From assembly GCA_919902625.1 (NCBI GenBank), contig CAKKRO010000195.1:1-21317 (forward strand): a stretch of DNA of 21,317 bases, written 5' to 3'. A program made the position numbers and the translations under genes. Shown piece after piece: positions 7,973-17,100 of the stretch. Source of the DNA: Nitrosomonadaceae bacterium (GTDB taxonomy: Bacteria; Pseudomonadota; Gammaproteobacteria; Burkholderiales; Nitrosomonadaceae). Under the pieces are notes generated by a model that saw nothing but the letters and a program-made list of their open reading frames with translations, searched no databases and was not told the origin of the DNA. Position 1 is the stretch's first letter. Each line of letters starts with the position of its first letter.

Positions 7973-8107
7973 TCTCTGAATGCCTGGGTTTCCGGCAGTA
8001 CACCAAATTTTCAGAACGCACTTGAGCCGACTCGTCCTTGCTTGACTTCAGGGAACCCCTTGGAATGAAATAAACAACCCCGTGGCAAAACCACGGGGTT
8101 GTTTATT
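7973..8107 (+). ncRNA. Possible small RNA or leader ending in a terminator
   Basis: A long-range stem TCTCTGAA (7973-7980) / TTCAGGGA (8047-8054, one wobble pair) closes a loop that contains a further hairpin TGCC/GGCA (7981-7997). Fifteen bases later comes a strong intrinsic terminator (8069-8107). A terminator with no gene before it on the plus strand implies that something is transcribed here. I could not place a convincing promoter upstream and could not match the sequence to 6S, SRP, tmRNA or a known riboswitch. It might instead be an attenuating leader of the oxidase gene, which starts 178 bp after the terminator. Confidence 0.3.
8069..8107. terminator. Bidirectional intrinsic terminator, 17-bp stem
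   Basis: AATAAACAACCCCGTGG and its exact reverse complement flank a 5-base CAAAA loop. The GC-rich core CCCCGTGG/CCACGGGG with A-rich upstream and T-rich downstream edges would work in either direction. No annotated gene ends here: iscR reads away on the minus strand and the oxidase gene starts downstream on the plus strand. Confidence 0.88.
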
Positions 8108-8284
8108 GACACTATTATGGTGTATTTATCTCTACAACTGATTAATTTTCATTAATAACATAATTGATGTTGTAAGGAATTACATTTTTTACCGACTAAT
8201 AAAAATTTGTTCTTTTATTTACCAATAACTCAAAAAATAAATTAGTGATTGTCTGGTTGTTTTTTATAAAAAGGGAGGGAGATA

Positions 8285-9985
8285 ATGAAAAGACGTGAGA
8301 TGCTAAAGGCAGGGGTAGCTGCGATAGCTACTGCTCCGGCTGTATTTGGTGGTGTAATGATGTCGAAATCGGCACAAGCCCAATTATGCCGACTTGAGGG
8401 GATTCGAAGTCCTGAAACTGAACCGGATAGCCCGCCGGTTTCAGCATATACACAACCGATATATTTTCCACCTGCAATGGCGGAAGTTAGTGCCGCATCG
8501 ATAAATCCTCCTGCTGATCCTGGTCGACATCAACGCTATAACGACTTCCCGCCCGTTAAATTTTATGTGCAACGTTTGACAGAGGGATACTGGAATTATC
8601 ATGATGAGCTGACGGCACTTACAGGCAATAGTGGATCACTTGCCTGGATGTTTAATGGTGCGACACCAGGAGAGACCATGGTTGCACGGTATGGTCAACC
8701 TGTTTTTGTCCGCCGGTATAATGATCTGCCGGATCTGGAAAACTCCAAAATGCCATTCGGATACCCGGCCAGCACAATCCATTTACATAATGGACATACT
8801 GCATCTGAGAGTGACGGTAACCCGATGGATTTTACCATTCCCGGAAAATTCTGGGATCATCACTATGCCATGTATTTAGCCCGTAATGATTCCCGGGAAG
8901 CACTGGGAAGTCTTTGGTATCACGATCACATGATTGATTTTACGGCAACTAATGTTTATGCCGGCTTGTCAGGAATGTCGATTTTTTATGATGATATCGA
9001 TACAGGTAACGAGAATGATTCGAATCCAAAAGCGTTACGTTTGCCAGGTAATCTTCAGTTTGGTGGAGACAATCAAGGTAACCCCTATGGCTATGATATT
9101 CCACTGATCCTGCATGACGTGCGTTTTGATCAAACCGGGAATCCTACCTACAATGTTTTTGATACCAAAGGACATCTTGGTGATCATATTACAGTTAATC
9201 GCAAAGTAAAACCTTTTATGAATGTGGAGCCACGTAAATATCGATTCCGTATTTATGATGGAGGCCCATCAAGACTTTATGAATTAGAGCTCAGTGATGG
9301 CAGTGCAATGACGGTCATTTCCAATGATGGAAACCTGCTAGAGCATCCGGTTGAAGTGGCCAGTGTAGTACTTGGTCCGGCTAATCGTTACGATGTCATC
9401 ATTGATTTTTCCCGTTATGCGGTAGGTGAGCATATAGATCTTGAAAATGTCATGGAGCAGATCATTGGAGAAGGTCCAACTGGGCGTCGCTTAGCTGCAG
9501 GTAAGCACATGGAAGTTTTGCGCTTCAACATTGTGGCTCTGAAGGGACCTGATAACAGTGTAATTCCTTCATTCTTACGTGCACTGCCTGAGATTAATCT
9601 GAATGAGGTTGTGGCGCACAGAGAATGGGTGTTTGATCATGACATGGGTTTATGGACGGTGAATGGCCAGTTCATGGATCCATCGATCATAGCAGCTGCT
9701 CCAAAGCAAGGTACTGCGGAAATTTGGACATTTAGAAATGCAGGTAGCTCATGGGCACATCCGGTTCATGTGCATTTTGAGGAGTTTCAAGTTCTAGAAT
9801 GGAATGGTAAACCACCGACGGGTGTACTCAAATCCAGAAAAGACGTGGCAGTTCTAGGGCCCAATGACGTTGTCAAAGTGTTTTACCGCTTTGATGATTT
9901 CAAAGGTAGTTACATCATTCATTGCCATAATAATGTACACGAAGACAATGCCATGATGCTGCGTTGGGACATTGTAGCCAAGTAG
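8285..9985 (+). CDS. Periplasmic multicopper oxidase (CotA/bilirubin oxidase-like)
   Basis: This 566-residue enzyme has a Tat-type signal (KRREMLKAG, then a hydrophobic stretch, probable cleavage after AQA near residue 32), so it is exported folded, probably with copper loaded. All four copper motifs are intact: His166/His168 (HLH), His213/His215 (WYHDH), His492/495/497 (HPVHVH) and HCH...H...M with His546, Cys547, His548, His552 and axial Met557. The spacing of the last motif is the same as in CotA. It should couple one-electron oxidation of a substrate to O2 reduction to water; Cu(I), Mn(II) or phenolic substrates are all possible and cannot be chosen from sequence. A strong Shine-Dalgarno (GGGAGGGA) precedes the ATG. 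It leads a cluster with a SCO-like protein 57 bp downstream. Confidence 0.94.
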   Translation: MKRREMLKAGVAAIATAPAVFGGVMMSKSAQAQLCRLEGIRSPETEPDSPPVSAYTQPIYFPPAMAEVSAASINPPADPGRHQRYNDFPPVKFYVQRLTEGYWNYHDELTALTGNSGSLAWMFNGATPGETMVARYGQPVFVRRYNDLPDLENSKMPFGYPASTIHLHNGHTASESDGNPMDFTIPGKFWDHHYAMYLARNDSREALGSLWYHDHMIDFTATNVYAGLSGMSIFYDDIDTGNENDSNPKALRLPGNLQFGGDNQGNPYGYDIPLILHDVRFDQTGNPTYNVFDTKGHLGDHITVNRKVKPFMNVEPRKYRFRIYDGGPSRLYELELSDGSAMTVISNDGNLLEHPVEVASVVLGPANRYDVIIDFSRYAVGEHIDLENVMEQIIGEGPTGRRLAAGKHMEVLRFNIVALKGPDNSVIPSFLRALPEINLNEVVAHREWVFDHDMGLWTVNGQFMDPSIIAAAPKQGTAEIWTFRNAGSSWAHPVHVHFEEFQVLEWNGKPPTGVLKSRKDVAVLGPNDVVKVFYRFDDFKGSYIIHCHNNVHEDNAMMLRWDIVAK

Positions 9986-10042
9986 ATTCAGCCATCCATT
10001 GAACCTGATAATCATTATTAAATTCCATAGGAGCTACCTAAT

Positions 10043-10690
10043 ATGAAAACCCGTAGAGCATTTCTTACTACTGCTATCGGCGCATCGGTTGCAGCTGTTG
10101 CAGTGGCTGCACCCAAAGAGATTGAAACAAGATCCGCGATGATGACTTGTTCTCCCGCACAAGGGGGTAAGAATGCAAAAATGTTTCCCCATGTAATTGT
10201 TCAAGATCAGTACAAACGTAAGGCTTGGTTTTATGAAGAATTGATACAGGACAAGCTGGTACTGGTTAATTTTACTTCATCAAAAGGCGAGAATTATTAC
10301 CCCATAATAAAGAATATGGTGAAAGTGCAAGAAATAATTGCAGATCGTCTTGGTAAAGACGTGTTTATGTACACAATCACTACCGATCCTATTCGTGATA
10401 CGCCGGATACTTTGAAAGATCTAGCTGATAAATTCGGAGCGAAATGGCAATTCCTCAGTGGCAATCCTGATGATATTCATGCTGTTTTAGCAGCATTTAA
10501 AGTCCATGGAAATCTTCATGCTTTAACATGGATTGGCAATGAGAAGCTAGGTCGATGGCTCAACAAGCCCAGTCACTTGCATCCGCTTTACATCGCTGAA
10601 TCAATTGCGCGCTTGAGTACTGGAAAGCATCATAAGCCCTCACTTGCGAGAGGAATGGGAAGTACTTTAGCAGGTATGCGCGGTGCTTGA
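10043..10690 (+). CDS. SCO1/SenC-like protein lacking the copper cysteines
   Basis: The 215-residue protein has a twin-arginine signal (TRRAFLTT, cleavage around residue 22) and a thioredoxin-like SCO fold judged from LVLVNFTSSKGENYYP (72-87), the FMYTITTDPIRDTP strand-loop (108-121) and the C-terminal GNLHALTWIGNEKLGRWL. In SCO proteins the first segment contains CxxxCP, which binds copper. Here the two positions are Gly82 and Tyr86, while Pro87 is kept; His159 may be the remaining conserved histidine. The only cysteine is Cys36 near the mature N-terminus. A classical copper chaperone or thiol reductase role is therefore doubtful; it may bind the oxidase as an assembly partner. A Shine-Dalgarno AGGAG precedes the start. 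The gene follows the oxidase closely, so co-transcription is likely. Confidence 0.8.
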   Translation: MKTRRAFLTTAIGASVAAVAVAAPKEIETRSAMMTCSPAQGGKNAKMFPHVIVQDQYKRKAWFYEELIQDKLVLVNFTSSKGENYYPIIKNMVKVQEIIADRLGKDVFMYTITTDPIRDTPDTLKDLADKFGAKWQFLSGNPDDIHAVLAAFKVHGNLHALTWIGNEKLGRWLNKPSHLHPLYIAESIARLSTGKHHKPSLARGMGSTLAGMRGA

Positions 10691-10734
10691 TTGATTATAG
10701 AAATGAGATGTTACGTCAACTACACCATAAGAGT

Positions 10735-10756
10735 AATTGATGAGATTGCATCAATT
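10735..10756. repeat. 8-bp stem hairpin between SCO-like gene and next gene
   Basis: AATTGATG (10735-10742) and CATCAATT (10749-10756) form a perfect stem with a 6-base loop, followed by a T-rich run. It could be a weak terminator or an mRNA-stability element that changes the ratio of the flanking genes. The stem is A/T-rich, so strong termination is unlikely. Confidence 0.5.
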
Positions 10757-10788
10757 CATTTTGACATGTAAAGAAAAGGTGAATTCAA

Positions 10789-12780
10789 ATGAAAAACAAA
10801 ACACTCAGTAAATTGAGTAAATCGATAATAGCGGCAAGTATTCTATTTGGAAGTGTTGGTCTATCAAGCGTTGCACAAGCTGAACCTGCGGCTGCAGGCA
10901 AGGGGAATTGTGCGCTGACTTTCTCTCCAATGGTTAACATGGAAGGTTGGTTAGGGCACCCTTGCGCGCAGCCCTATCCAATGCCGTCCATACAAAGTCA
11001 CCCGATAGTCAATGGTGTGGAAGATACCAGCATTACGCAGGTGGTGACACCCGAAGGTCAGTTTCCATCGGTAGATCCATTCGCAAATCCACCGGGTAGT
11101 AATTTCCTGATGACTGTCTATGAAAATCTTCATGATTTTAACGGTGATGAGATGCCCAATACGCTGCCATCAACGCCTACTAATCCGTACAACCTGCATG
11201 ATGGCCCAGTAACAGTCAAGGCGATTGATCCTCGAAGCCCAGAAGATGATTTGAATAGGATCATTACCCAAATTGAAAGGGCAATACAAGATGATAACAA
11301 TATCAAATATAGCGATATTGATATGGCAATTGCAATTCTTGAAGGTGATAAAGTTAAAAACCGCTCATATAGCGGATTTCCTGTATTACATTACAATGGA
11401 CCAAACAAAGTAAAAAGAGTTAAACCTATTTGTAATGATCATCAAGGTAGAGCCAAGAACGATTGTGAGGCAGGTGACACTGTCGTCGGAGGAAATCTTG
11501 ATATCAACATGATTTATTATAATCAACATATTGAAAGTGATACGGCATTCATTGATCCTAGTGATGTAATGGAGGTGCCATGGACCATTACTTACCGTAT
11601 TAATATTTTGAATCGTGGTATGGAAGATTTTTCACCGATGGTGATGAATATGGATCGTGTAGGAGAAAATGTTGGCCCAATGCATGCTTCATATGATGCC
11701 AGTTATTTTCCAATGCTTAAAGAAGGTGCGCGATACACGATAAAAGTTAAGCAAACTAAAGGCAAATACCTTAACTTGATTTATACATGGGGTTGGCGTT
11801 TGCATCCACCACGGGTTCAGGTTGCAGAGAATGCACTTAAAAAAGCCGGCGCTGATGGAGCCACATTGCCAGAATGGGAAAAAAAGGCTTTTTGTCAGGG
11901 GGGAAAATCGGATCCAAGCTGTGATCCAGTAAACAATAATGATGATCGATTATATGCCATCTCCCAGATAGGTGATTTATCTCCCGCCAAAAGAATGTGG
12001 AATACCTTCCATGCAATGAGAAGTGGTAGTATTGATAATGCTCAGGGAGCAAAAGATTTGCGTGTCGCCTTTCTGGATTGGGTAGATCGAACAAAACTAC
12101 CTACGGGTGTTACAGCTGATCCAGATTCAGACATTACATTATTCTATGTAAACAACACTATTTATGGTAGCCGCCAGGGTTTGCAAGGCGCGGGCAGTCA
12201 ATTAGGGCCTGCAAGTTATAAGGGAACAAGGAATGGCAGTCTTTTGGACTGGACCAAGCGACCCTATAATTACCGGGTTACCTTGCTAAATGGTGATCAC
12301 TTTCCGCATGGATATATGAATGTTGATTTTGGTGGGTCACGTGGATGGGAGAATCAATTCCAGTTTACCGATCCAACAACAGCTATCAATGAGGATGGGC
12401 CTCATACTGGATCTACCATTATAAATGGCCGACAATTCTCCATTGACGATGACAGGATTGTTATAGCCGGGGAGGAAAATGTTTTACCGATAAACCGAGG
12501 CGGGACAGAAGAGTTTCTTAAATCCAGCCCACGCGCAGATGATCCGGATAATGGAAAACCACAATTAGGTTCTGGCTGTTTCTTTACCTTTGGGCGTAAT
12601 CACAGTTGGCCCAATGCCGGCGGCCCATGGGGTGGAATTGTTGTTCCACCGGTAAAAGCTGATGGAATACCATCTAAACATGTGGTTGAAATCGAATACA
12701 ACTTTGAGCCAAGCCGTCGTTTGAGGGTCTATCAATTTGATCCACTTCATCATGACGTAGCCATTTACTCGTTGCATTAA
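10789..12780 (+). CDS. Secreted protein of unknown function, 663 aa
   Basis: I do not recognise this protein. It has a clear Sec signal peptide (basic start, hydrophobic core about residues 12-28, cleavage after AQA at 31), so it is periplasmic or outer-surface. No further membrane segment is evident. The mature part has seven cysteines (two early at 41 and 59), many prolines and aromatic residues, and histidine-containing motifs near the C-terminus: DHFPHGYMN and the ending DPLHHDVAIYSLH. Alternating strand-like segments (WTITYRINILNRG, RYTIKVKQTKGKYLNLIYTWGW, HVVEIEYNF) suggest a mostly beta structure. A Shine-Dalgarno AAGGTG precedes the ATG. Its place after the oxidase and SCO-like genes suggests a joint function, perhaps as a partner or substrate carrier, but this is inference only. 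Confidence 0.88.
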   Translation: MKNKTLSKLSKSIIAASILFGSVGLSSVAQAEPAAAGKGNCALTFSPMVNMEGWLGHPCAQPYPMPSIQSHPIVNGVEDTSITQVVTPEGQFPSVDPFANPPGSNFLMTVYENLHDFNGDEMPNTLPSTPTNPYNLHDGPVTVKAIDPRSPEDDLNRIITQIERAIQDDNNIKYSDIDMAIAILEGDKVKNRSYSGFPVLHYNGPNKVKRVKPICNDHQGRAKNDCEAGDTVVGGNLDINMIYYNQHIESDTAFIDPSDVMEVPWTITYRINILNRGMEDFSPMVMNMDRVGENVGPMHASYDASYFPMLKEGARYTIKVKQTKGKYLNLIYTWGWRLHPPRVQVAENALKKAGADGATLPEWEKKAFCQGGKSDPSCDPVNNNDDRLYAISQIGDLSPAKRMWNTFHAMRSGSIDNAQGAKDLRVAFLDWVDRTKLPTGVTADPDSDITLFYVNNTIYGSRQGLQGAGSQLGPASYKGTRNGSLLDWTKRPYNYRVTLLNGDHFPHGYMNVDFGGSRGWENQFQFTDPTTAINEDGPHTGSTIINGRQFSIDDDRIVIAGEENVLPINRGGTEEFLKSSPRADDPDNGKPQLGSGCFFTFGRNHSWPNAGGPWGGIVVPPVKADGIPSKHVVEIEYNFEPSRRLRVYQFDPLHHDVAIYSLH

Positions 12781-12795
12781 AATAAATCTTCAATA

Positions 12796-12823
12796 ACCCC
12801 CTTTCTCGAAAAAGGAAGGGGGT
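12796..12823. terminator. GC-rich hairpin after the 663-aa gene, possible terminator
   Basis: ACCCCCTT (12796-12803) pairs with AAGGGGGT (12816-12823) around a 12-base loop that can pair partly itself. It lies 15 bp beyond the stop codon of the unknown gene and 20 bp before the next candidate start. The bases after the stem (ATAAGTTATAA) are not a T-run, so termination may be partial. It may split the cluster into an oxidase unit and an efflux unit. Confidence 0.5.
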
Positions 12824-12843
12824 ATAAGTTATAACGTTAGCTG

Positions 12844-14079
12844 ATGGATTTGTTTAGATACTGCAAGCTGGTATTTCAAGTATCACTTACATCATCTTTT
12901 ACTAGAATAATGCTAAATCGATTCATCTCAATTCCGATATTGACCCTAATTATTGGCTTTTTACTGGGAATGTTTTTTTCTGGTAATAAATTATCTTCAT
13001 TGGATTCACTGGATCCAATGGATAAAGAATGGATAAAGGATACGGTTGAATCCAACGCATATCCCAATGTGAAAATTAATCCCAATGTTGTGCATAATTT
13101 AGGTATACGTTTCGCAAAAGCGGAAAAGAAGAGCCTGCTTCGCAATATTGAAACTATCGGAAAAATTACACGTGTAGATTCGATGGCGCGCCGGACTGTA
13201 ACATCCCCATTACAAGGAACATTAACATATCTTATCGATAAACAAGATGGAGACTTTTTAAAACAAGGGGATTTATTGTTTAGGATTGCCTCTGATGACT
13301 TATTTAAGTTACAGAAAGAATTCCAGGAAGCCTATTCAGCTGAAGATACATCCGCAGCAATCGCCATGATTCCCCATTTACATCAAATGGGTCTAAATGA
13401 TAAGCAAATTGTGCAATTAAAAAATGGAGAAACTCCAGAGTTTCCTGTAGAAGTTTATGCCTCTGAGGATAATTATATTTTTACGCGAAGTGGATTCGTT
13501 GGCGAATTCATAAATTCTGGTTTCGCATTATTTAATGTAGGTAGCCAACATAATATCATTGAAGTGACAGCCGAAATTTTTGAACGGCAGTGGGGATGGG
13601 TAGAGGTTGGGCAAACCGCTCTTATGACTGTGCGTGGTTTACCTGGTCTGGTTTTTGAAGGCAGCGTCGTGCGTGTTAGTTCCCCTGTTGGCTACCCGAC
13701 CCGCTCTCTTGAGACTACATTAAGATTCAATATAGATAATCCGGCAATATCCCAAAGTATGTTTACACATGTCAGTATTTTAGGCTGGCCCAAAGAAAAT
13801 GTTATTTTGGTACCACAAACTGCTGTCATACGTACAGAACATGAACAAAGAGTGGTTCTGCTGCTTGACGATGGAAGCTATCAACCTGTTGTCGTTGAGG
13901 CAGGCGAAGAAGCGAATGGGATGGTTGAGATTCTATCGGGCCTACAAGAGAGTGCTATTGTCGTGACATCTGGCCAGTTTCTAATTGACTCCGAAAGTAA
14001 TATGCTGGTTGATTTTAATCGTATGCTGCCAATAGATGACAAACACTCTCAGCATATTAATCATCATTCTCACCACTAA
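12844..14079 (+). CDS. CusB-like RND periplasmic adaptor protein
   Basis: The 411-residue protein is a membrane-fusion protein of heavy-metal RND pumps. It has one N-terminal membrane anchor (about residues 26-47, FISIPILTLIIGFLLGMFFSG), a lipoyl/barrel core (NVKINPNVVHNLGI; TVTSPLQGTLTYLIDKQDGDFLKQGDLLFRI) with a short helical hairpin (about 150-200) and a C-terminal membrane-proximal domain. The last residues, KHSQHINHHSHH, are histidine-rich and may bind metal. The CusB-type metal-binding YHCPMHP segment is absent. The start is uncertain: the ATG at 12910 would place the anchor directly at the N-terminus, and neither start has a Shine-Dalgarno. It is followed after about 50 bp by the pump gene. 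It should bridge pump and outer-membrane channel, but no channel gene is in the window. Confidence 0.88.
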   Translation: MDLFRYCKLVFQVSLTSSFTRIMLNRFISIPILTLIIGFLLGMFFSGNKLSSLDSLDPMDKEWIKDTVESNAYPNVKINPNVVHNLGIRFAKAEKKSLLRNIETIGKITRVDSMARRTVTSPLQGTLTYLIDKQDGDFLKQGDLLFRIASDDLFKLQKEFQEAYSAEDTSAAIAMIPHLHQMGLNDKQIVQLKNGETPEFPVEVYASEDNYIFTRSGFVGEFINSGFALFNVGSQHNIIEVTAEIFERQWGWVEVGQTALMTVRGLPGLVFEGSVVRVSSPVGYPTRSLETTLRFNIDNPAISQSMFTHVSILGWPKENVILVPQTAVIRTEHEQRVVLLLDDGSYQPVVVEAGEEANGMVEILSGLQESAIVVTSGQFLIDSESNMLVDFNRMLPIDDKHSQHINHHSHH

Positions 14080-14131
14080 TTATTATGTTGCAATCTGAGA
14101 AATCAACCATTGATAAGTGGGGGATTGTACT

Positions 14132-17100
14132 GTGATTGCACGTATCATTTGCTGGTCAATCAAGAATAGATTGTTAGTTTTATTAACAACAATCTTGATA
14201 GTTATTTGGGGTGTTTGGTCTATAAAGAACATACCGATTGACGCAATTCCAGATCTAACAGATGTGCAGGTTATTATAAAAACCAGCTATCCGGGACAAT
14301 CCCCTCAGGTGGTTGAAGACCAGATAACCTACCCCATTTCTACCACAATGCTCGCTGTGCCCGGTGCTGTTGCTGTTCGCGGATTCTCATTCTATGGAGA
14401 TTCCTACGTTTATGTCATATTTTCAGACAAGACTGATATTTATTGGGCGCGTTCACGAGTAATGGAATATCTGAGCCAAGTAACTGAGCAATTGCCTAGC
14501 GGAGTAGCGCCCAAACTTGGTCCTGATGCAACAGGTGTTGGCTGGGTGTATCAATATGCATTATTGGATCGTAGTGGTAAACATGATTTATCCGAGTTAC
14601 GTACGCTGCAAGACTGGTTCCTTAAGTTTGAGCTACAAGCAGTAGCTGGAGTATCTGAGGTTGCCACCGTAGGTGGCATGATCAAACAATATCAAGTAAT
14701 GATTGATCCCGATAAATTAAAGGGGTATTACCTTACGCTGGGGAAAGTCAAACAGGCTATTCTGGAATCAAACCAGGAAATTGGGGGCTCAGTACTTGAG
14801 CTGGCCGAAGCAGAGTATATGATTCGATTTAAAGGCTATGTTAATGGTATTGATGATATTGGCCAAACTACAGTGCCAATTACTCAAAGCAGACTTTCTG
14901 TTTCTTCAGTATTACTTGATGATGTCGTGCAGTCCATTCAAATTGGTTCAGCCATGCGAAGGGGTATTGCCGATCTAAATGGAGAAGGTGAAGTGGTTGG
15001 TGGAATTATAGTCATGCGTTCTGGTGAGAATGCACTGGCAACAATCAATGCAGTAAAGCTAAAACTGCAAGAACTGCGTGCCAGTTTACCTGATGGAGTT
15101 GAGTTGATTGAAACTTACGATCGTTCAGCTCTTATAACCAATTCAGTTGAAACACTGACAGAACGTTTGATTGAAGAATTTATTGTAATTATTTTGGTAT
15201 GTTCACTATTTCTGGTTCACTTTCGTTCATCCCTGGTCATTCTGATCAGTCTACCGGTTGGTATTCTGATTGCTTTTATTATCATGCGCATGCAAGGCAT
15301 GAATGCCAATATCATGTCTCTGGGTGGCATTGCAATAGCAATTGGTGCAATGGTGGATGCCGCCATCGTCATGATAGAAAATGCGCATAAACACCTGCAA
15401 CTTGCGGAAATCAATGGAAAAAGCAGATTACAAGCAATTCAGGAAGCGACTATTGAAGTTGGATCGCCACTGTTCTTTTCATTGGTTATTATTACGCTGA
15501 GTTTTATTCCGGTTTTTGCTTTAGAAGCCCAAGAAGCTCGATTATTTGAGCCATTAGCTTATACCAAAACTTATGCTATGGCTGCAGCTGCAGGACTCTC
15601 GATAACTTTAGTGCCTGCTTTAATGGTGTATCTAATTCAAGGCAAGATACGAAGGGAAGAAGACAATCCACTCAATCAGAAATTGATCAATCTATATCAA
15701 CCTCTGGTGAGCAAAGTATTATACCAACCGTTGATCATCATGGGTGTGGCAGGGATATTAATTATTTCAGCCCTGTGGCCTTTATCACAACTCGGGAAAG
15801 AGTTTATGCCGCACATGAATGAAGGCGATCTTTTATATATGCCTACAACTTTGCCTGGTATATCTATTGGTAAAGCACGCGAACTTTTGCAACAGACTAA
15901 TCGATTGATTAAAACAGTTCCTGAAGTTGAGCAAGTGTTTGGAAAAGTGGGGCGTGCTGAAACAGCCACAGATCCAGCGCCGATGAATATGATAGAAAGT
16001 ATTATACAACTCAAACCTAAAGATCAGTGGCGCCCCGGCATGACCATGAAAAAATTACAGCAAGAACTGGATCAGCGTGTGCAGATTCCTGGATTACGTA
16101 ATGCATGGTTAATGCCTATTCGTACACGAATTGATATGCAATCAACCGGAATCAACACGCCTATCGGACTCAAAATTTCAGGCCCGAATCTAGCAGGTAT
16201 TCAAGATCTGGGTCTGCAGATTGAATCGATATTAAAATCAATACCTGAAACAAGGACTGTTTTTTCAGATCGCGCTACCGGTGCACGTTATATCGATGTA
16301 GATATTGATCGTCGAGCTGCCACCCATTTTGGTATCAGTATTGCTGAGATTGAAGAATCCGCCAATATTGCAATTGGTGGTCAGGACATTATATATACCG
16401 TTGAAGATCGTGAACGTTATCCTGTTAATTTGCGTTATCCACAAGAATGGCGTGATTCTCTTACCAAGTTAAAGGAATTACCGTTAATTATCAATGAAGA
16501 CGTGCAAGTACAACTACAGGATCTGGCTGAAATTAGAGTGACCGATGGCCCGCCCGTAATAAAAAGTGAAGATGCGCGTATCAATGGTTGGGTTTATATT
16601 ACCATTGCGGATCAGGATATCGGTTCATATGTTGAACATGCCGAGCGAGTGCTGCTTGATCAATTAGAACTACCATCCGGCTATACCATCAACTGGGTTG
16701 GACAATATCAGTTTCTTGAGAGTGCTGCAGAACGCTTGAGTTTCATTGTACCTGTAACGATATTTATCATTCTTATCTTATTGTATTTCGCTTTCAATAA
16801 TCTGGTTGAATCTTTACTCGTATTGTTGACCTTGCCCTTTGCATTGACTGGTAGTTTCTGGCTACTATGGTTGCTGGAATATGATTTGTCAGTGGCAGTG
16901 GCTGTTGGTTTAATTGCATTAGCTGGTGTAGCAGCTGAATTTGGTGTGGTGATGATTGTATATTTACGTGAAGCGATCAATCGCCATAAACCTGAAACTC
17001 ATGCAGCATTGATAGCGGCAGTAGTTGAAGGTGCGGCATTAAGAGTCCGGCCTAAAGCAATGACGGTTGCTGTCATCATTCTGGGGTTGCTGCCTATCAT

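Noticed and set aside
7973..8054. 6S RNA or SRP RNA gene
   Set aside because: The closing stem is suggestive, but the length is about half that of 6S RNA, and the SRP loop GGAAGGAAGCAGC is absent.
8106..8132. TTGACA at 8106 as the promoter of the multicopper oxidase gene
   Set aside because: No acceptable -10 box lies 16-18 bp downstream, and the hexamer overlaps the terminator stem.
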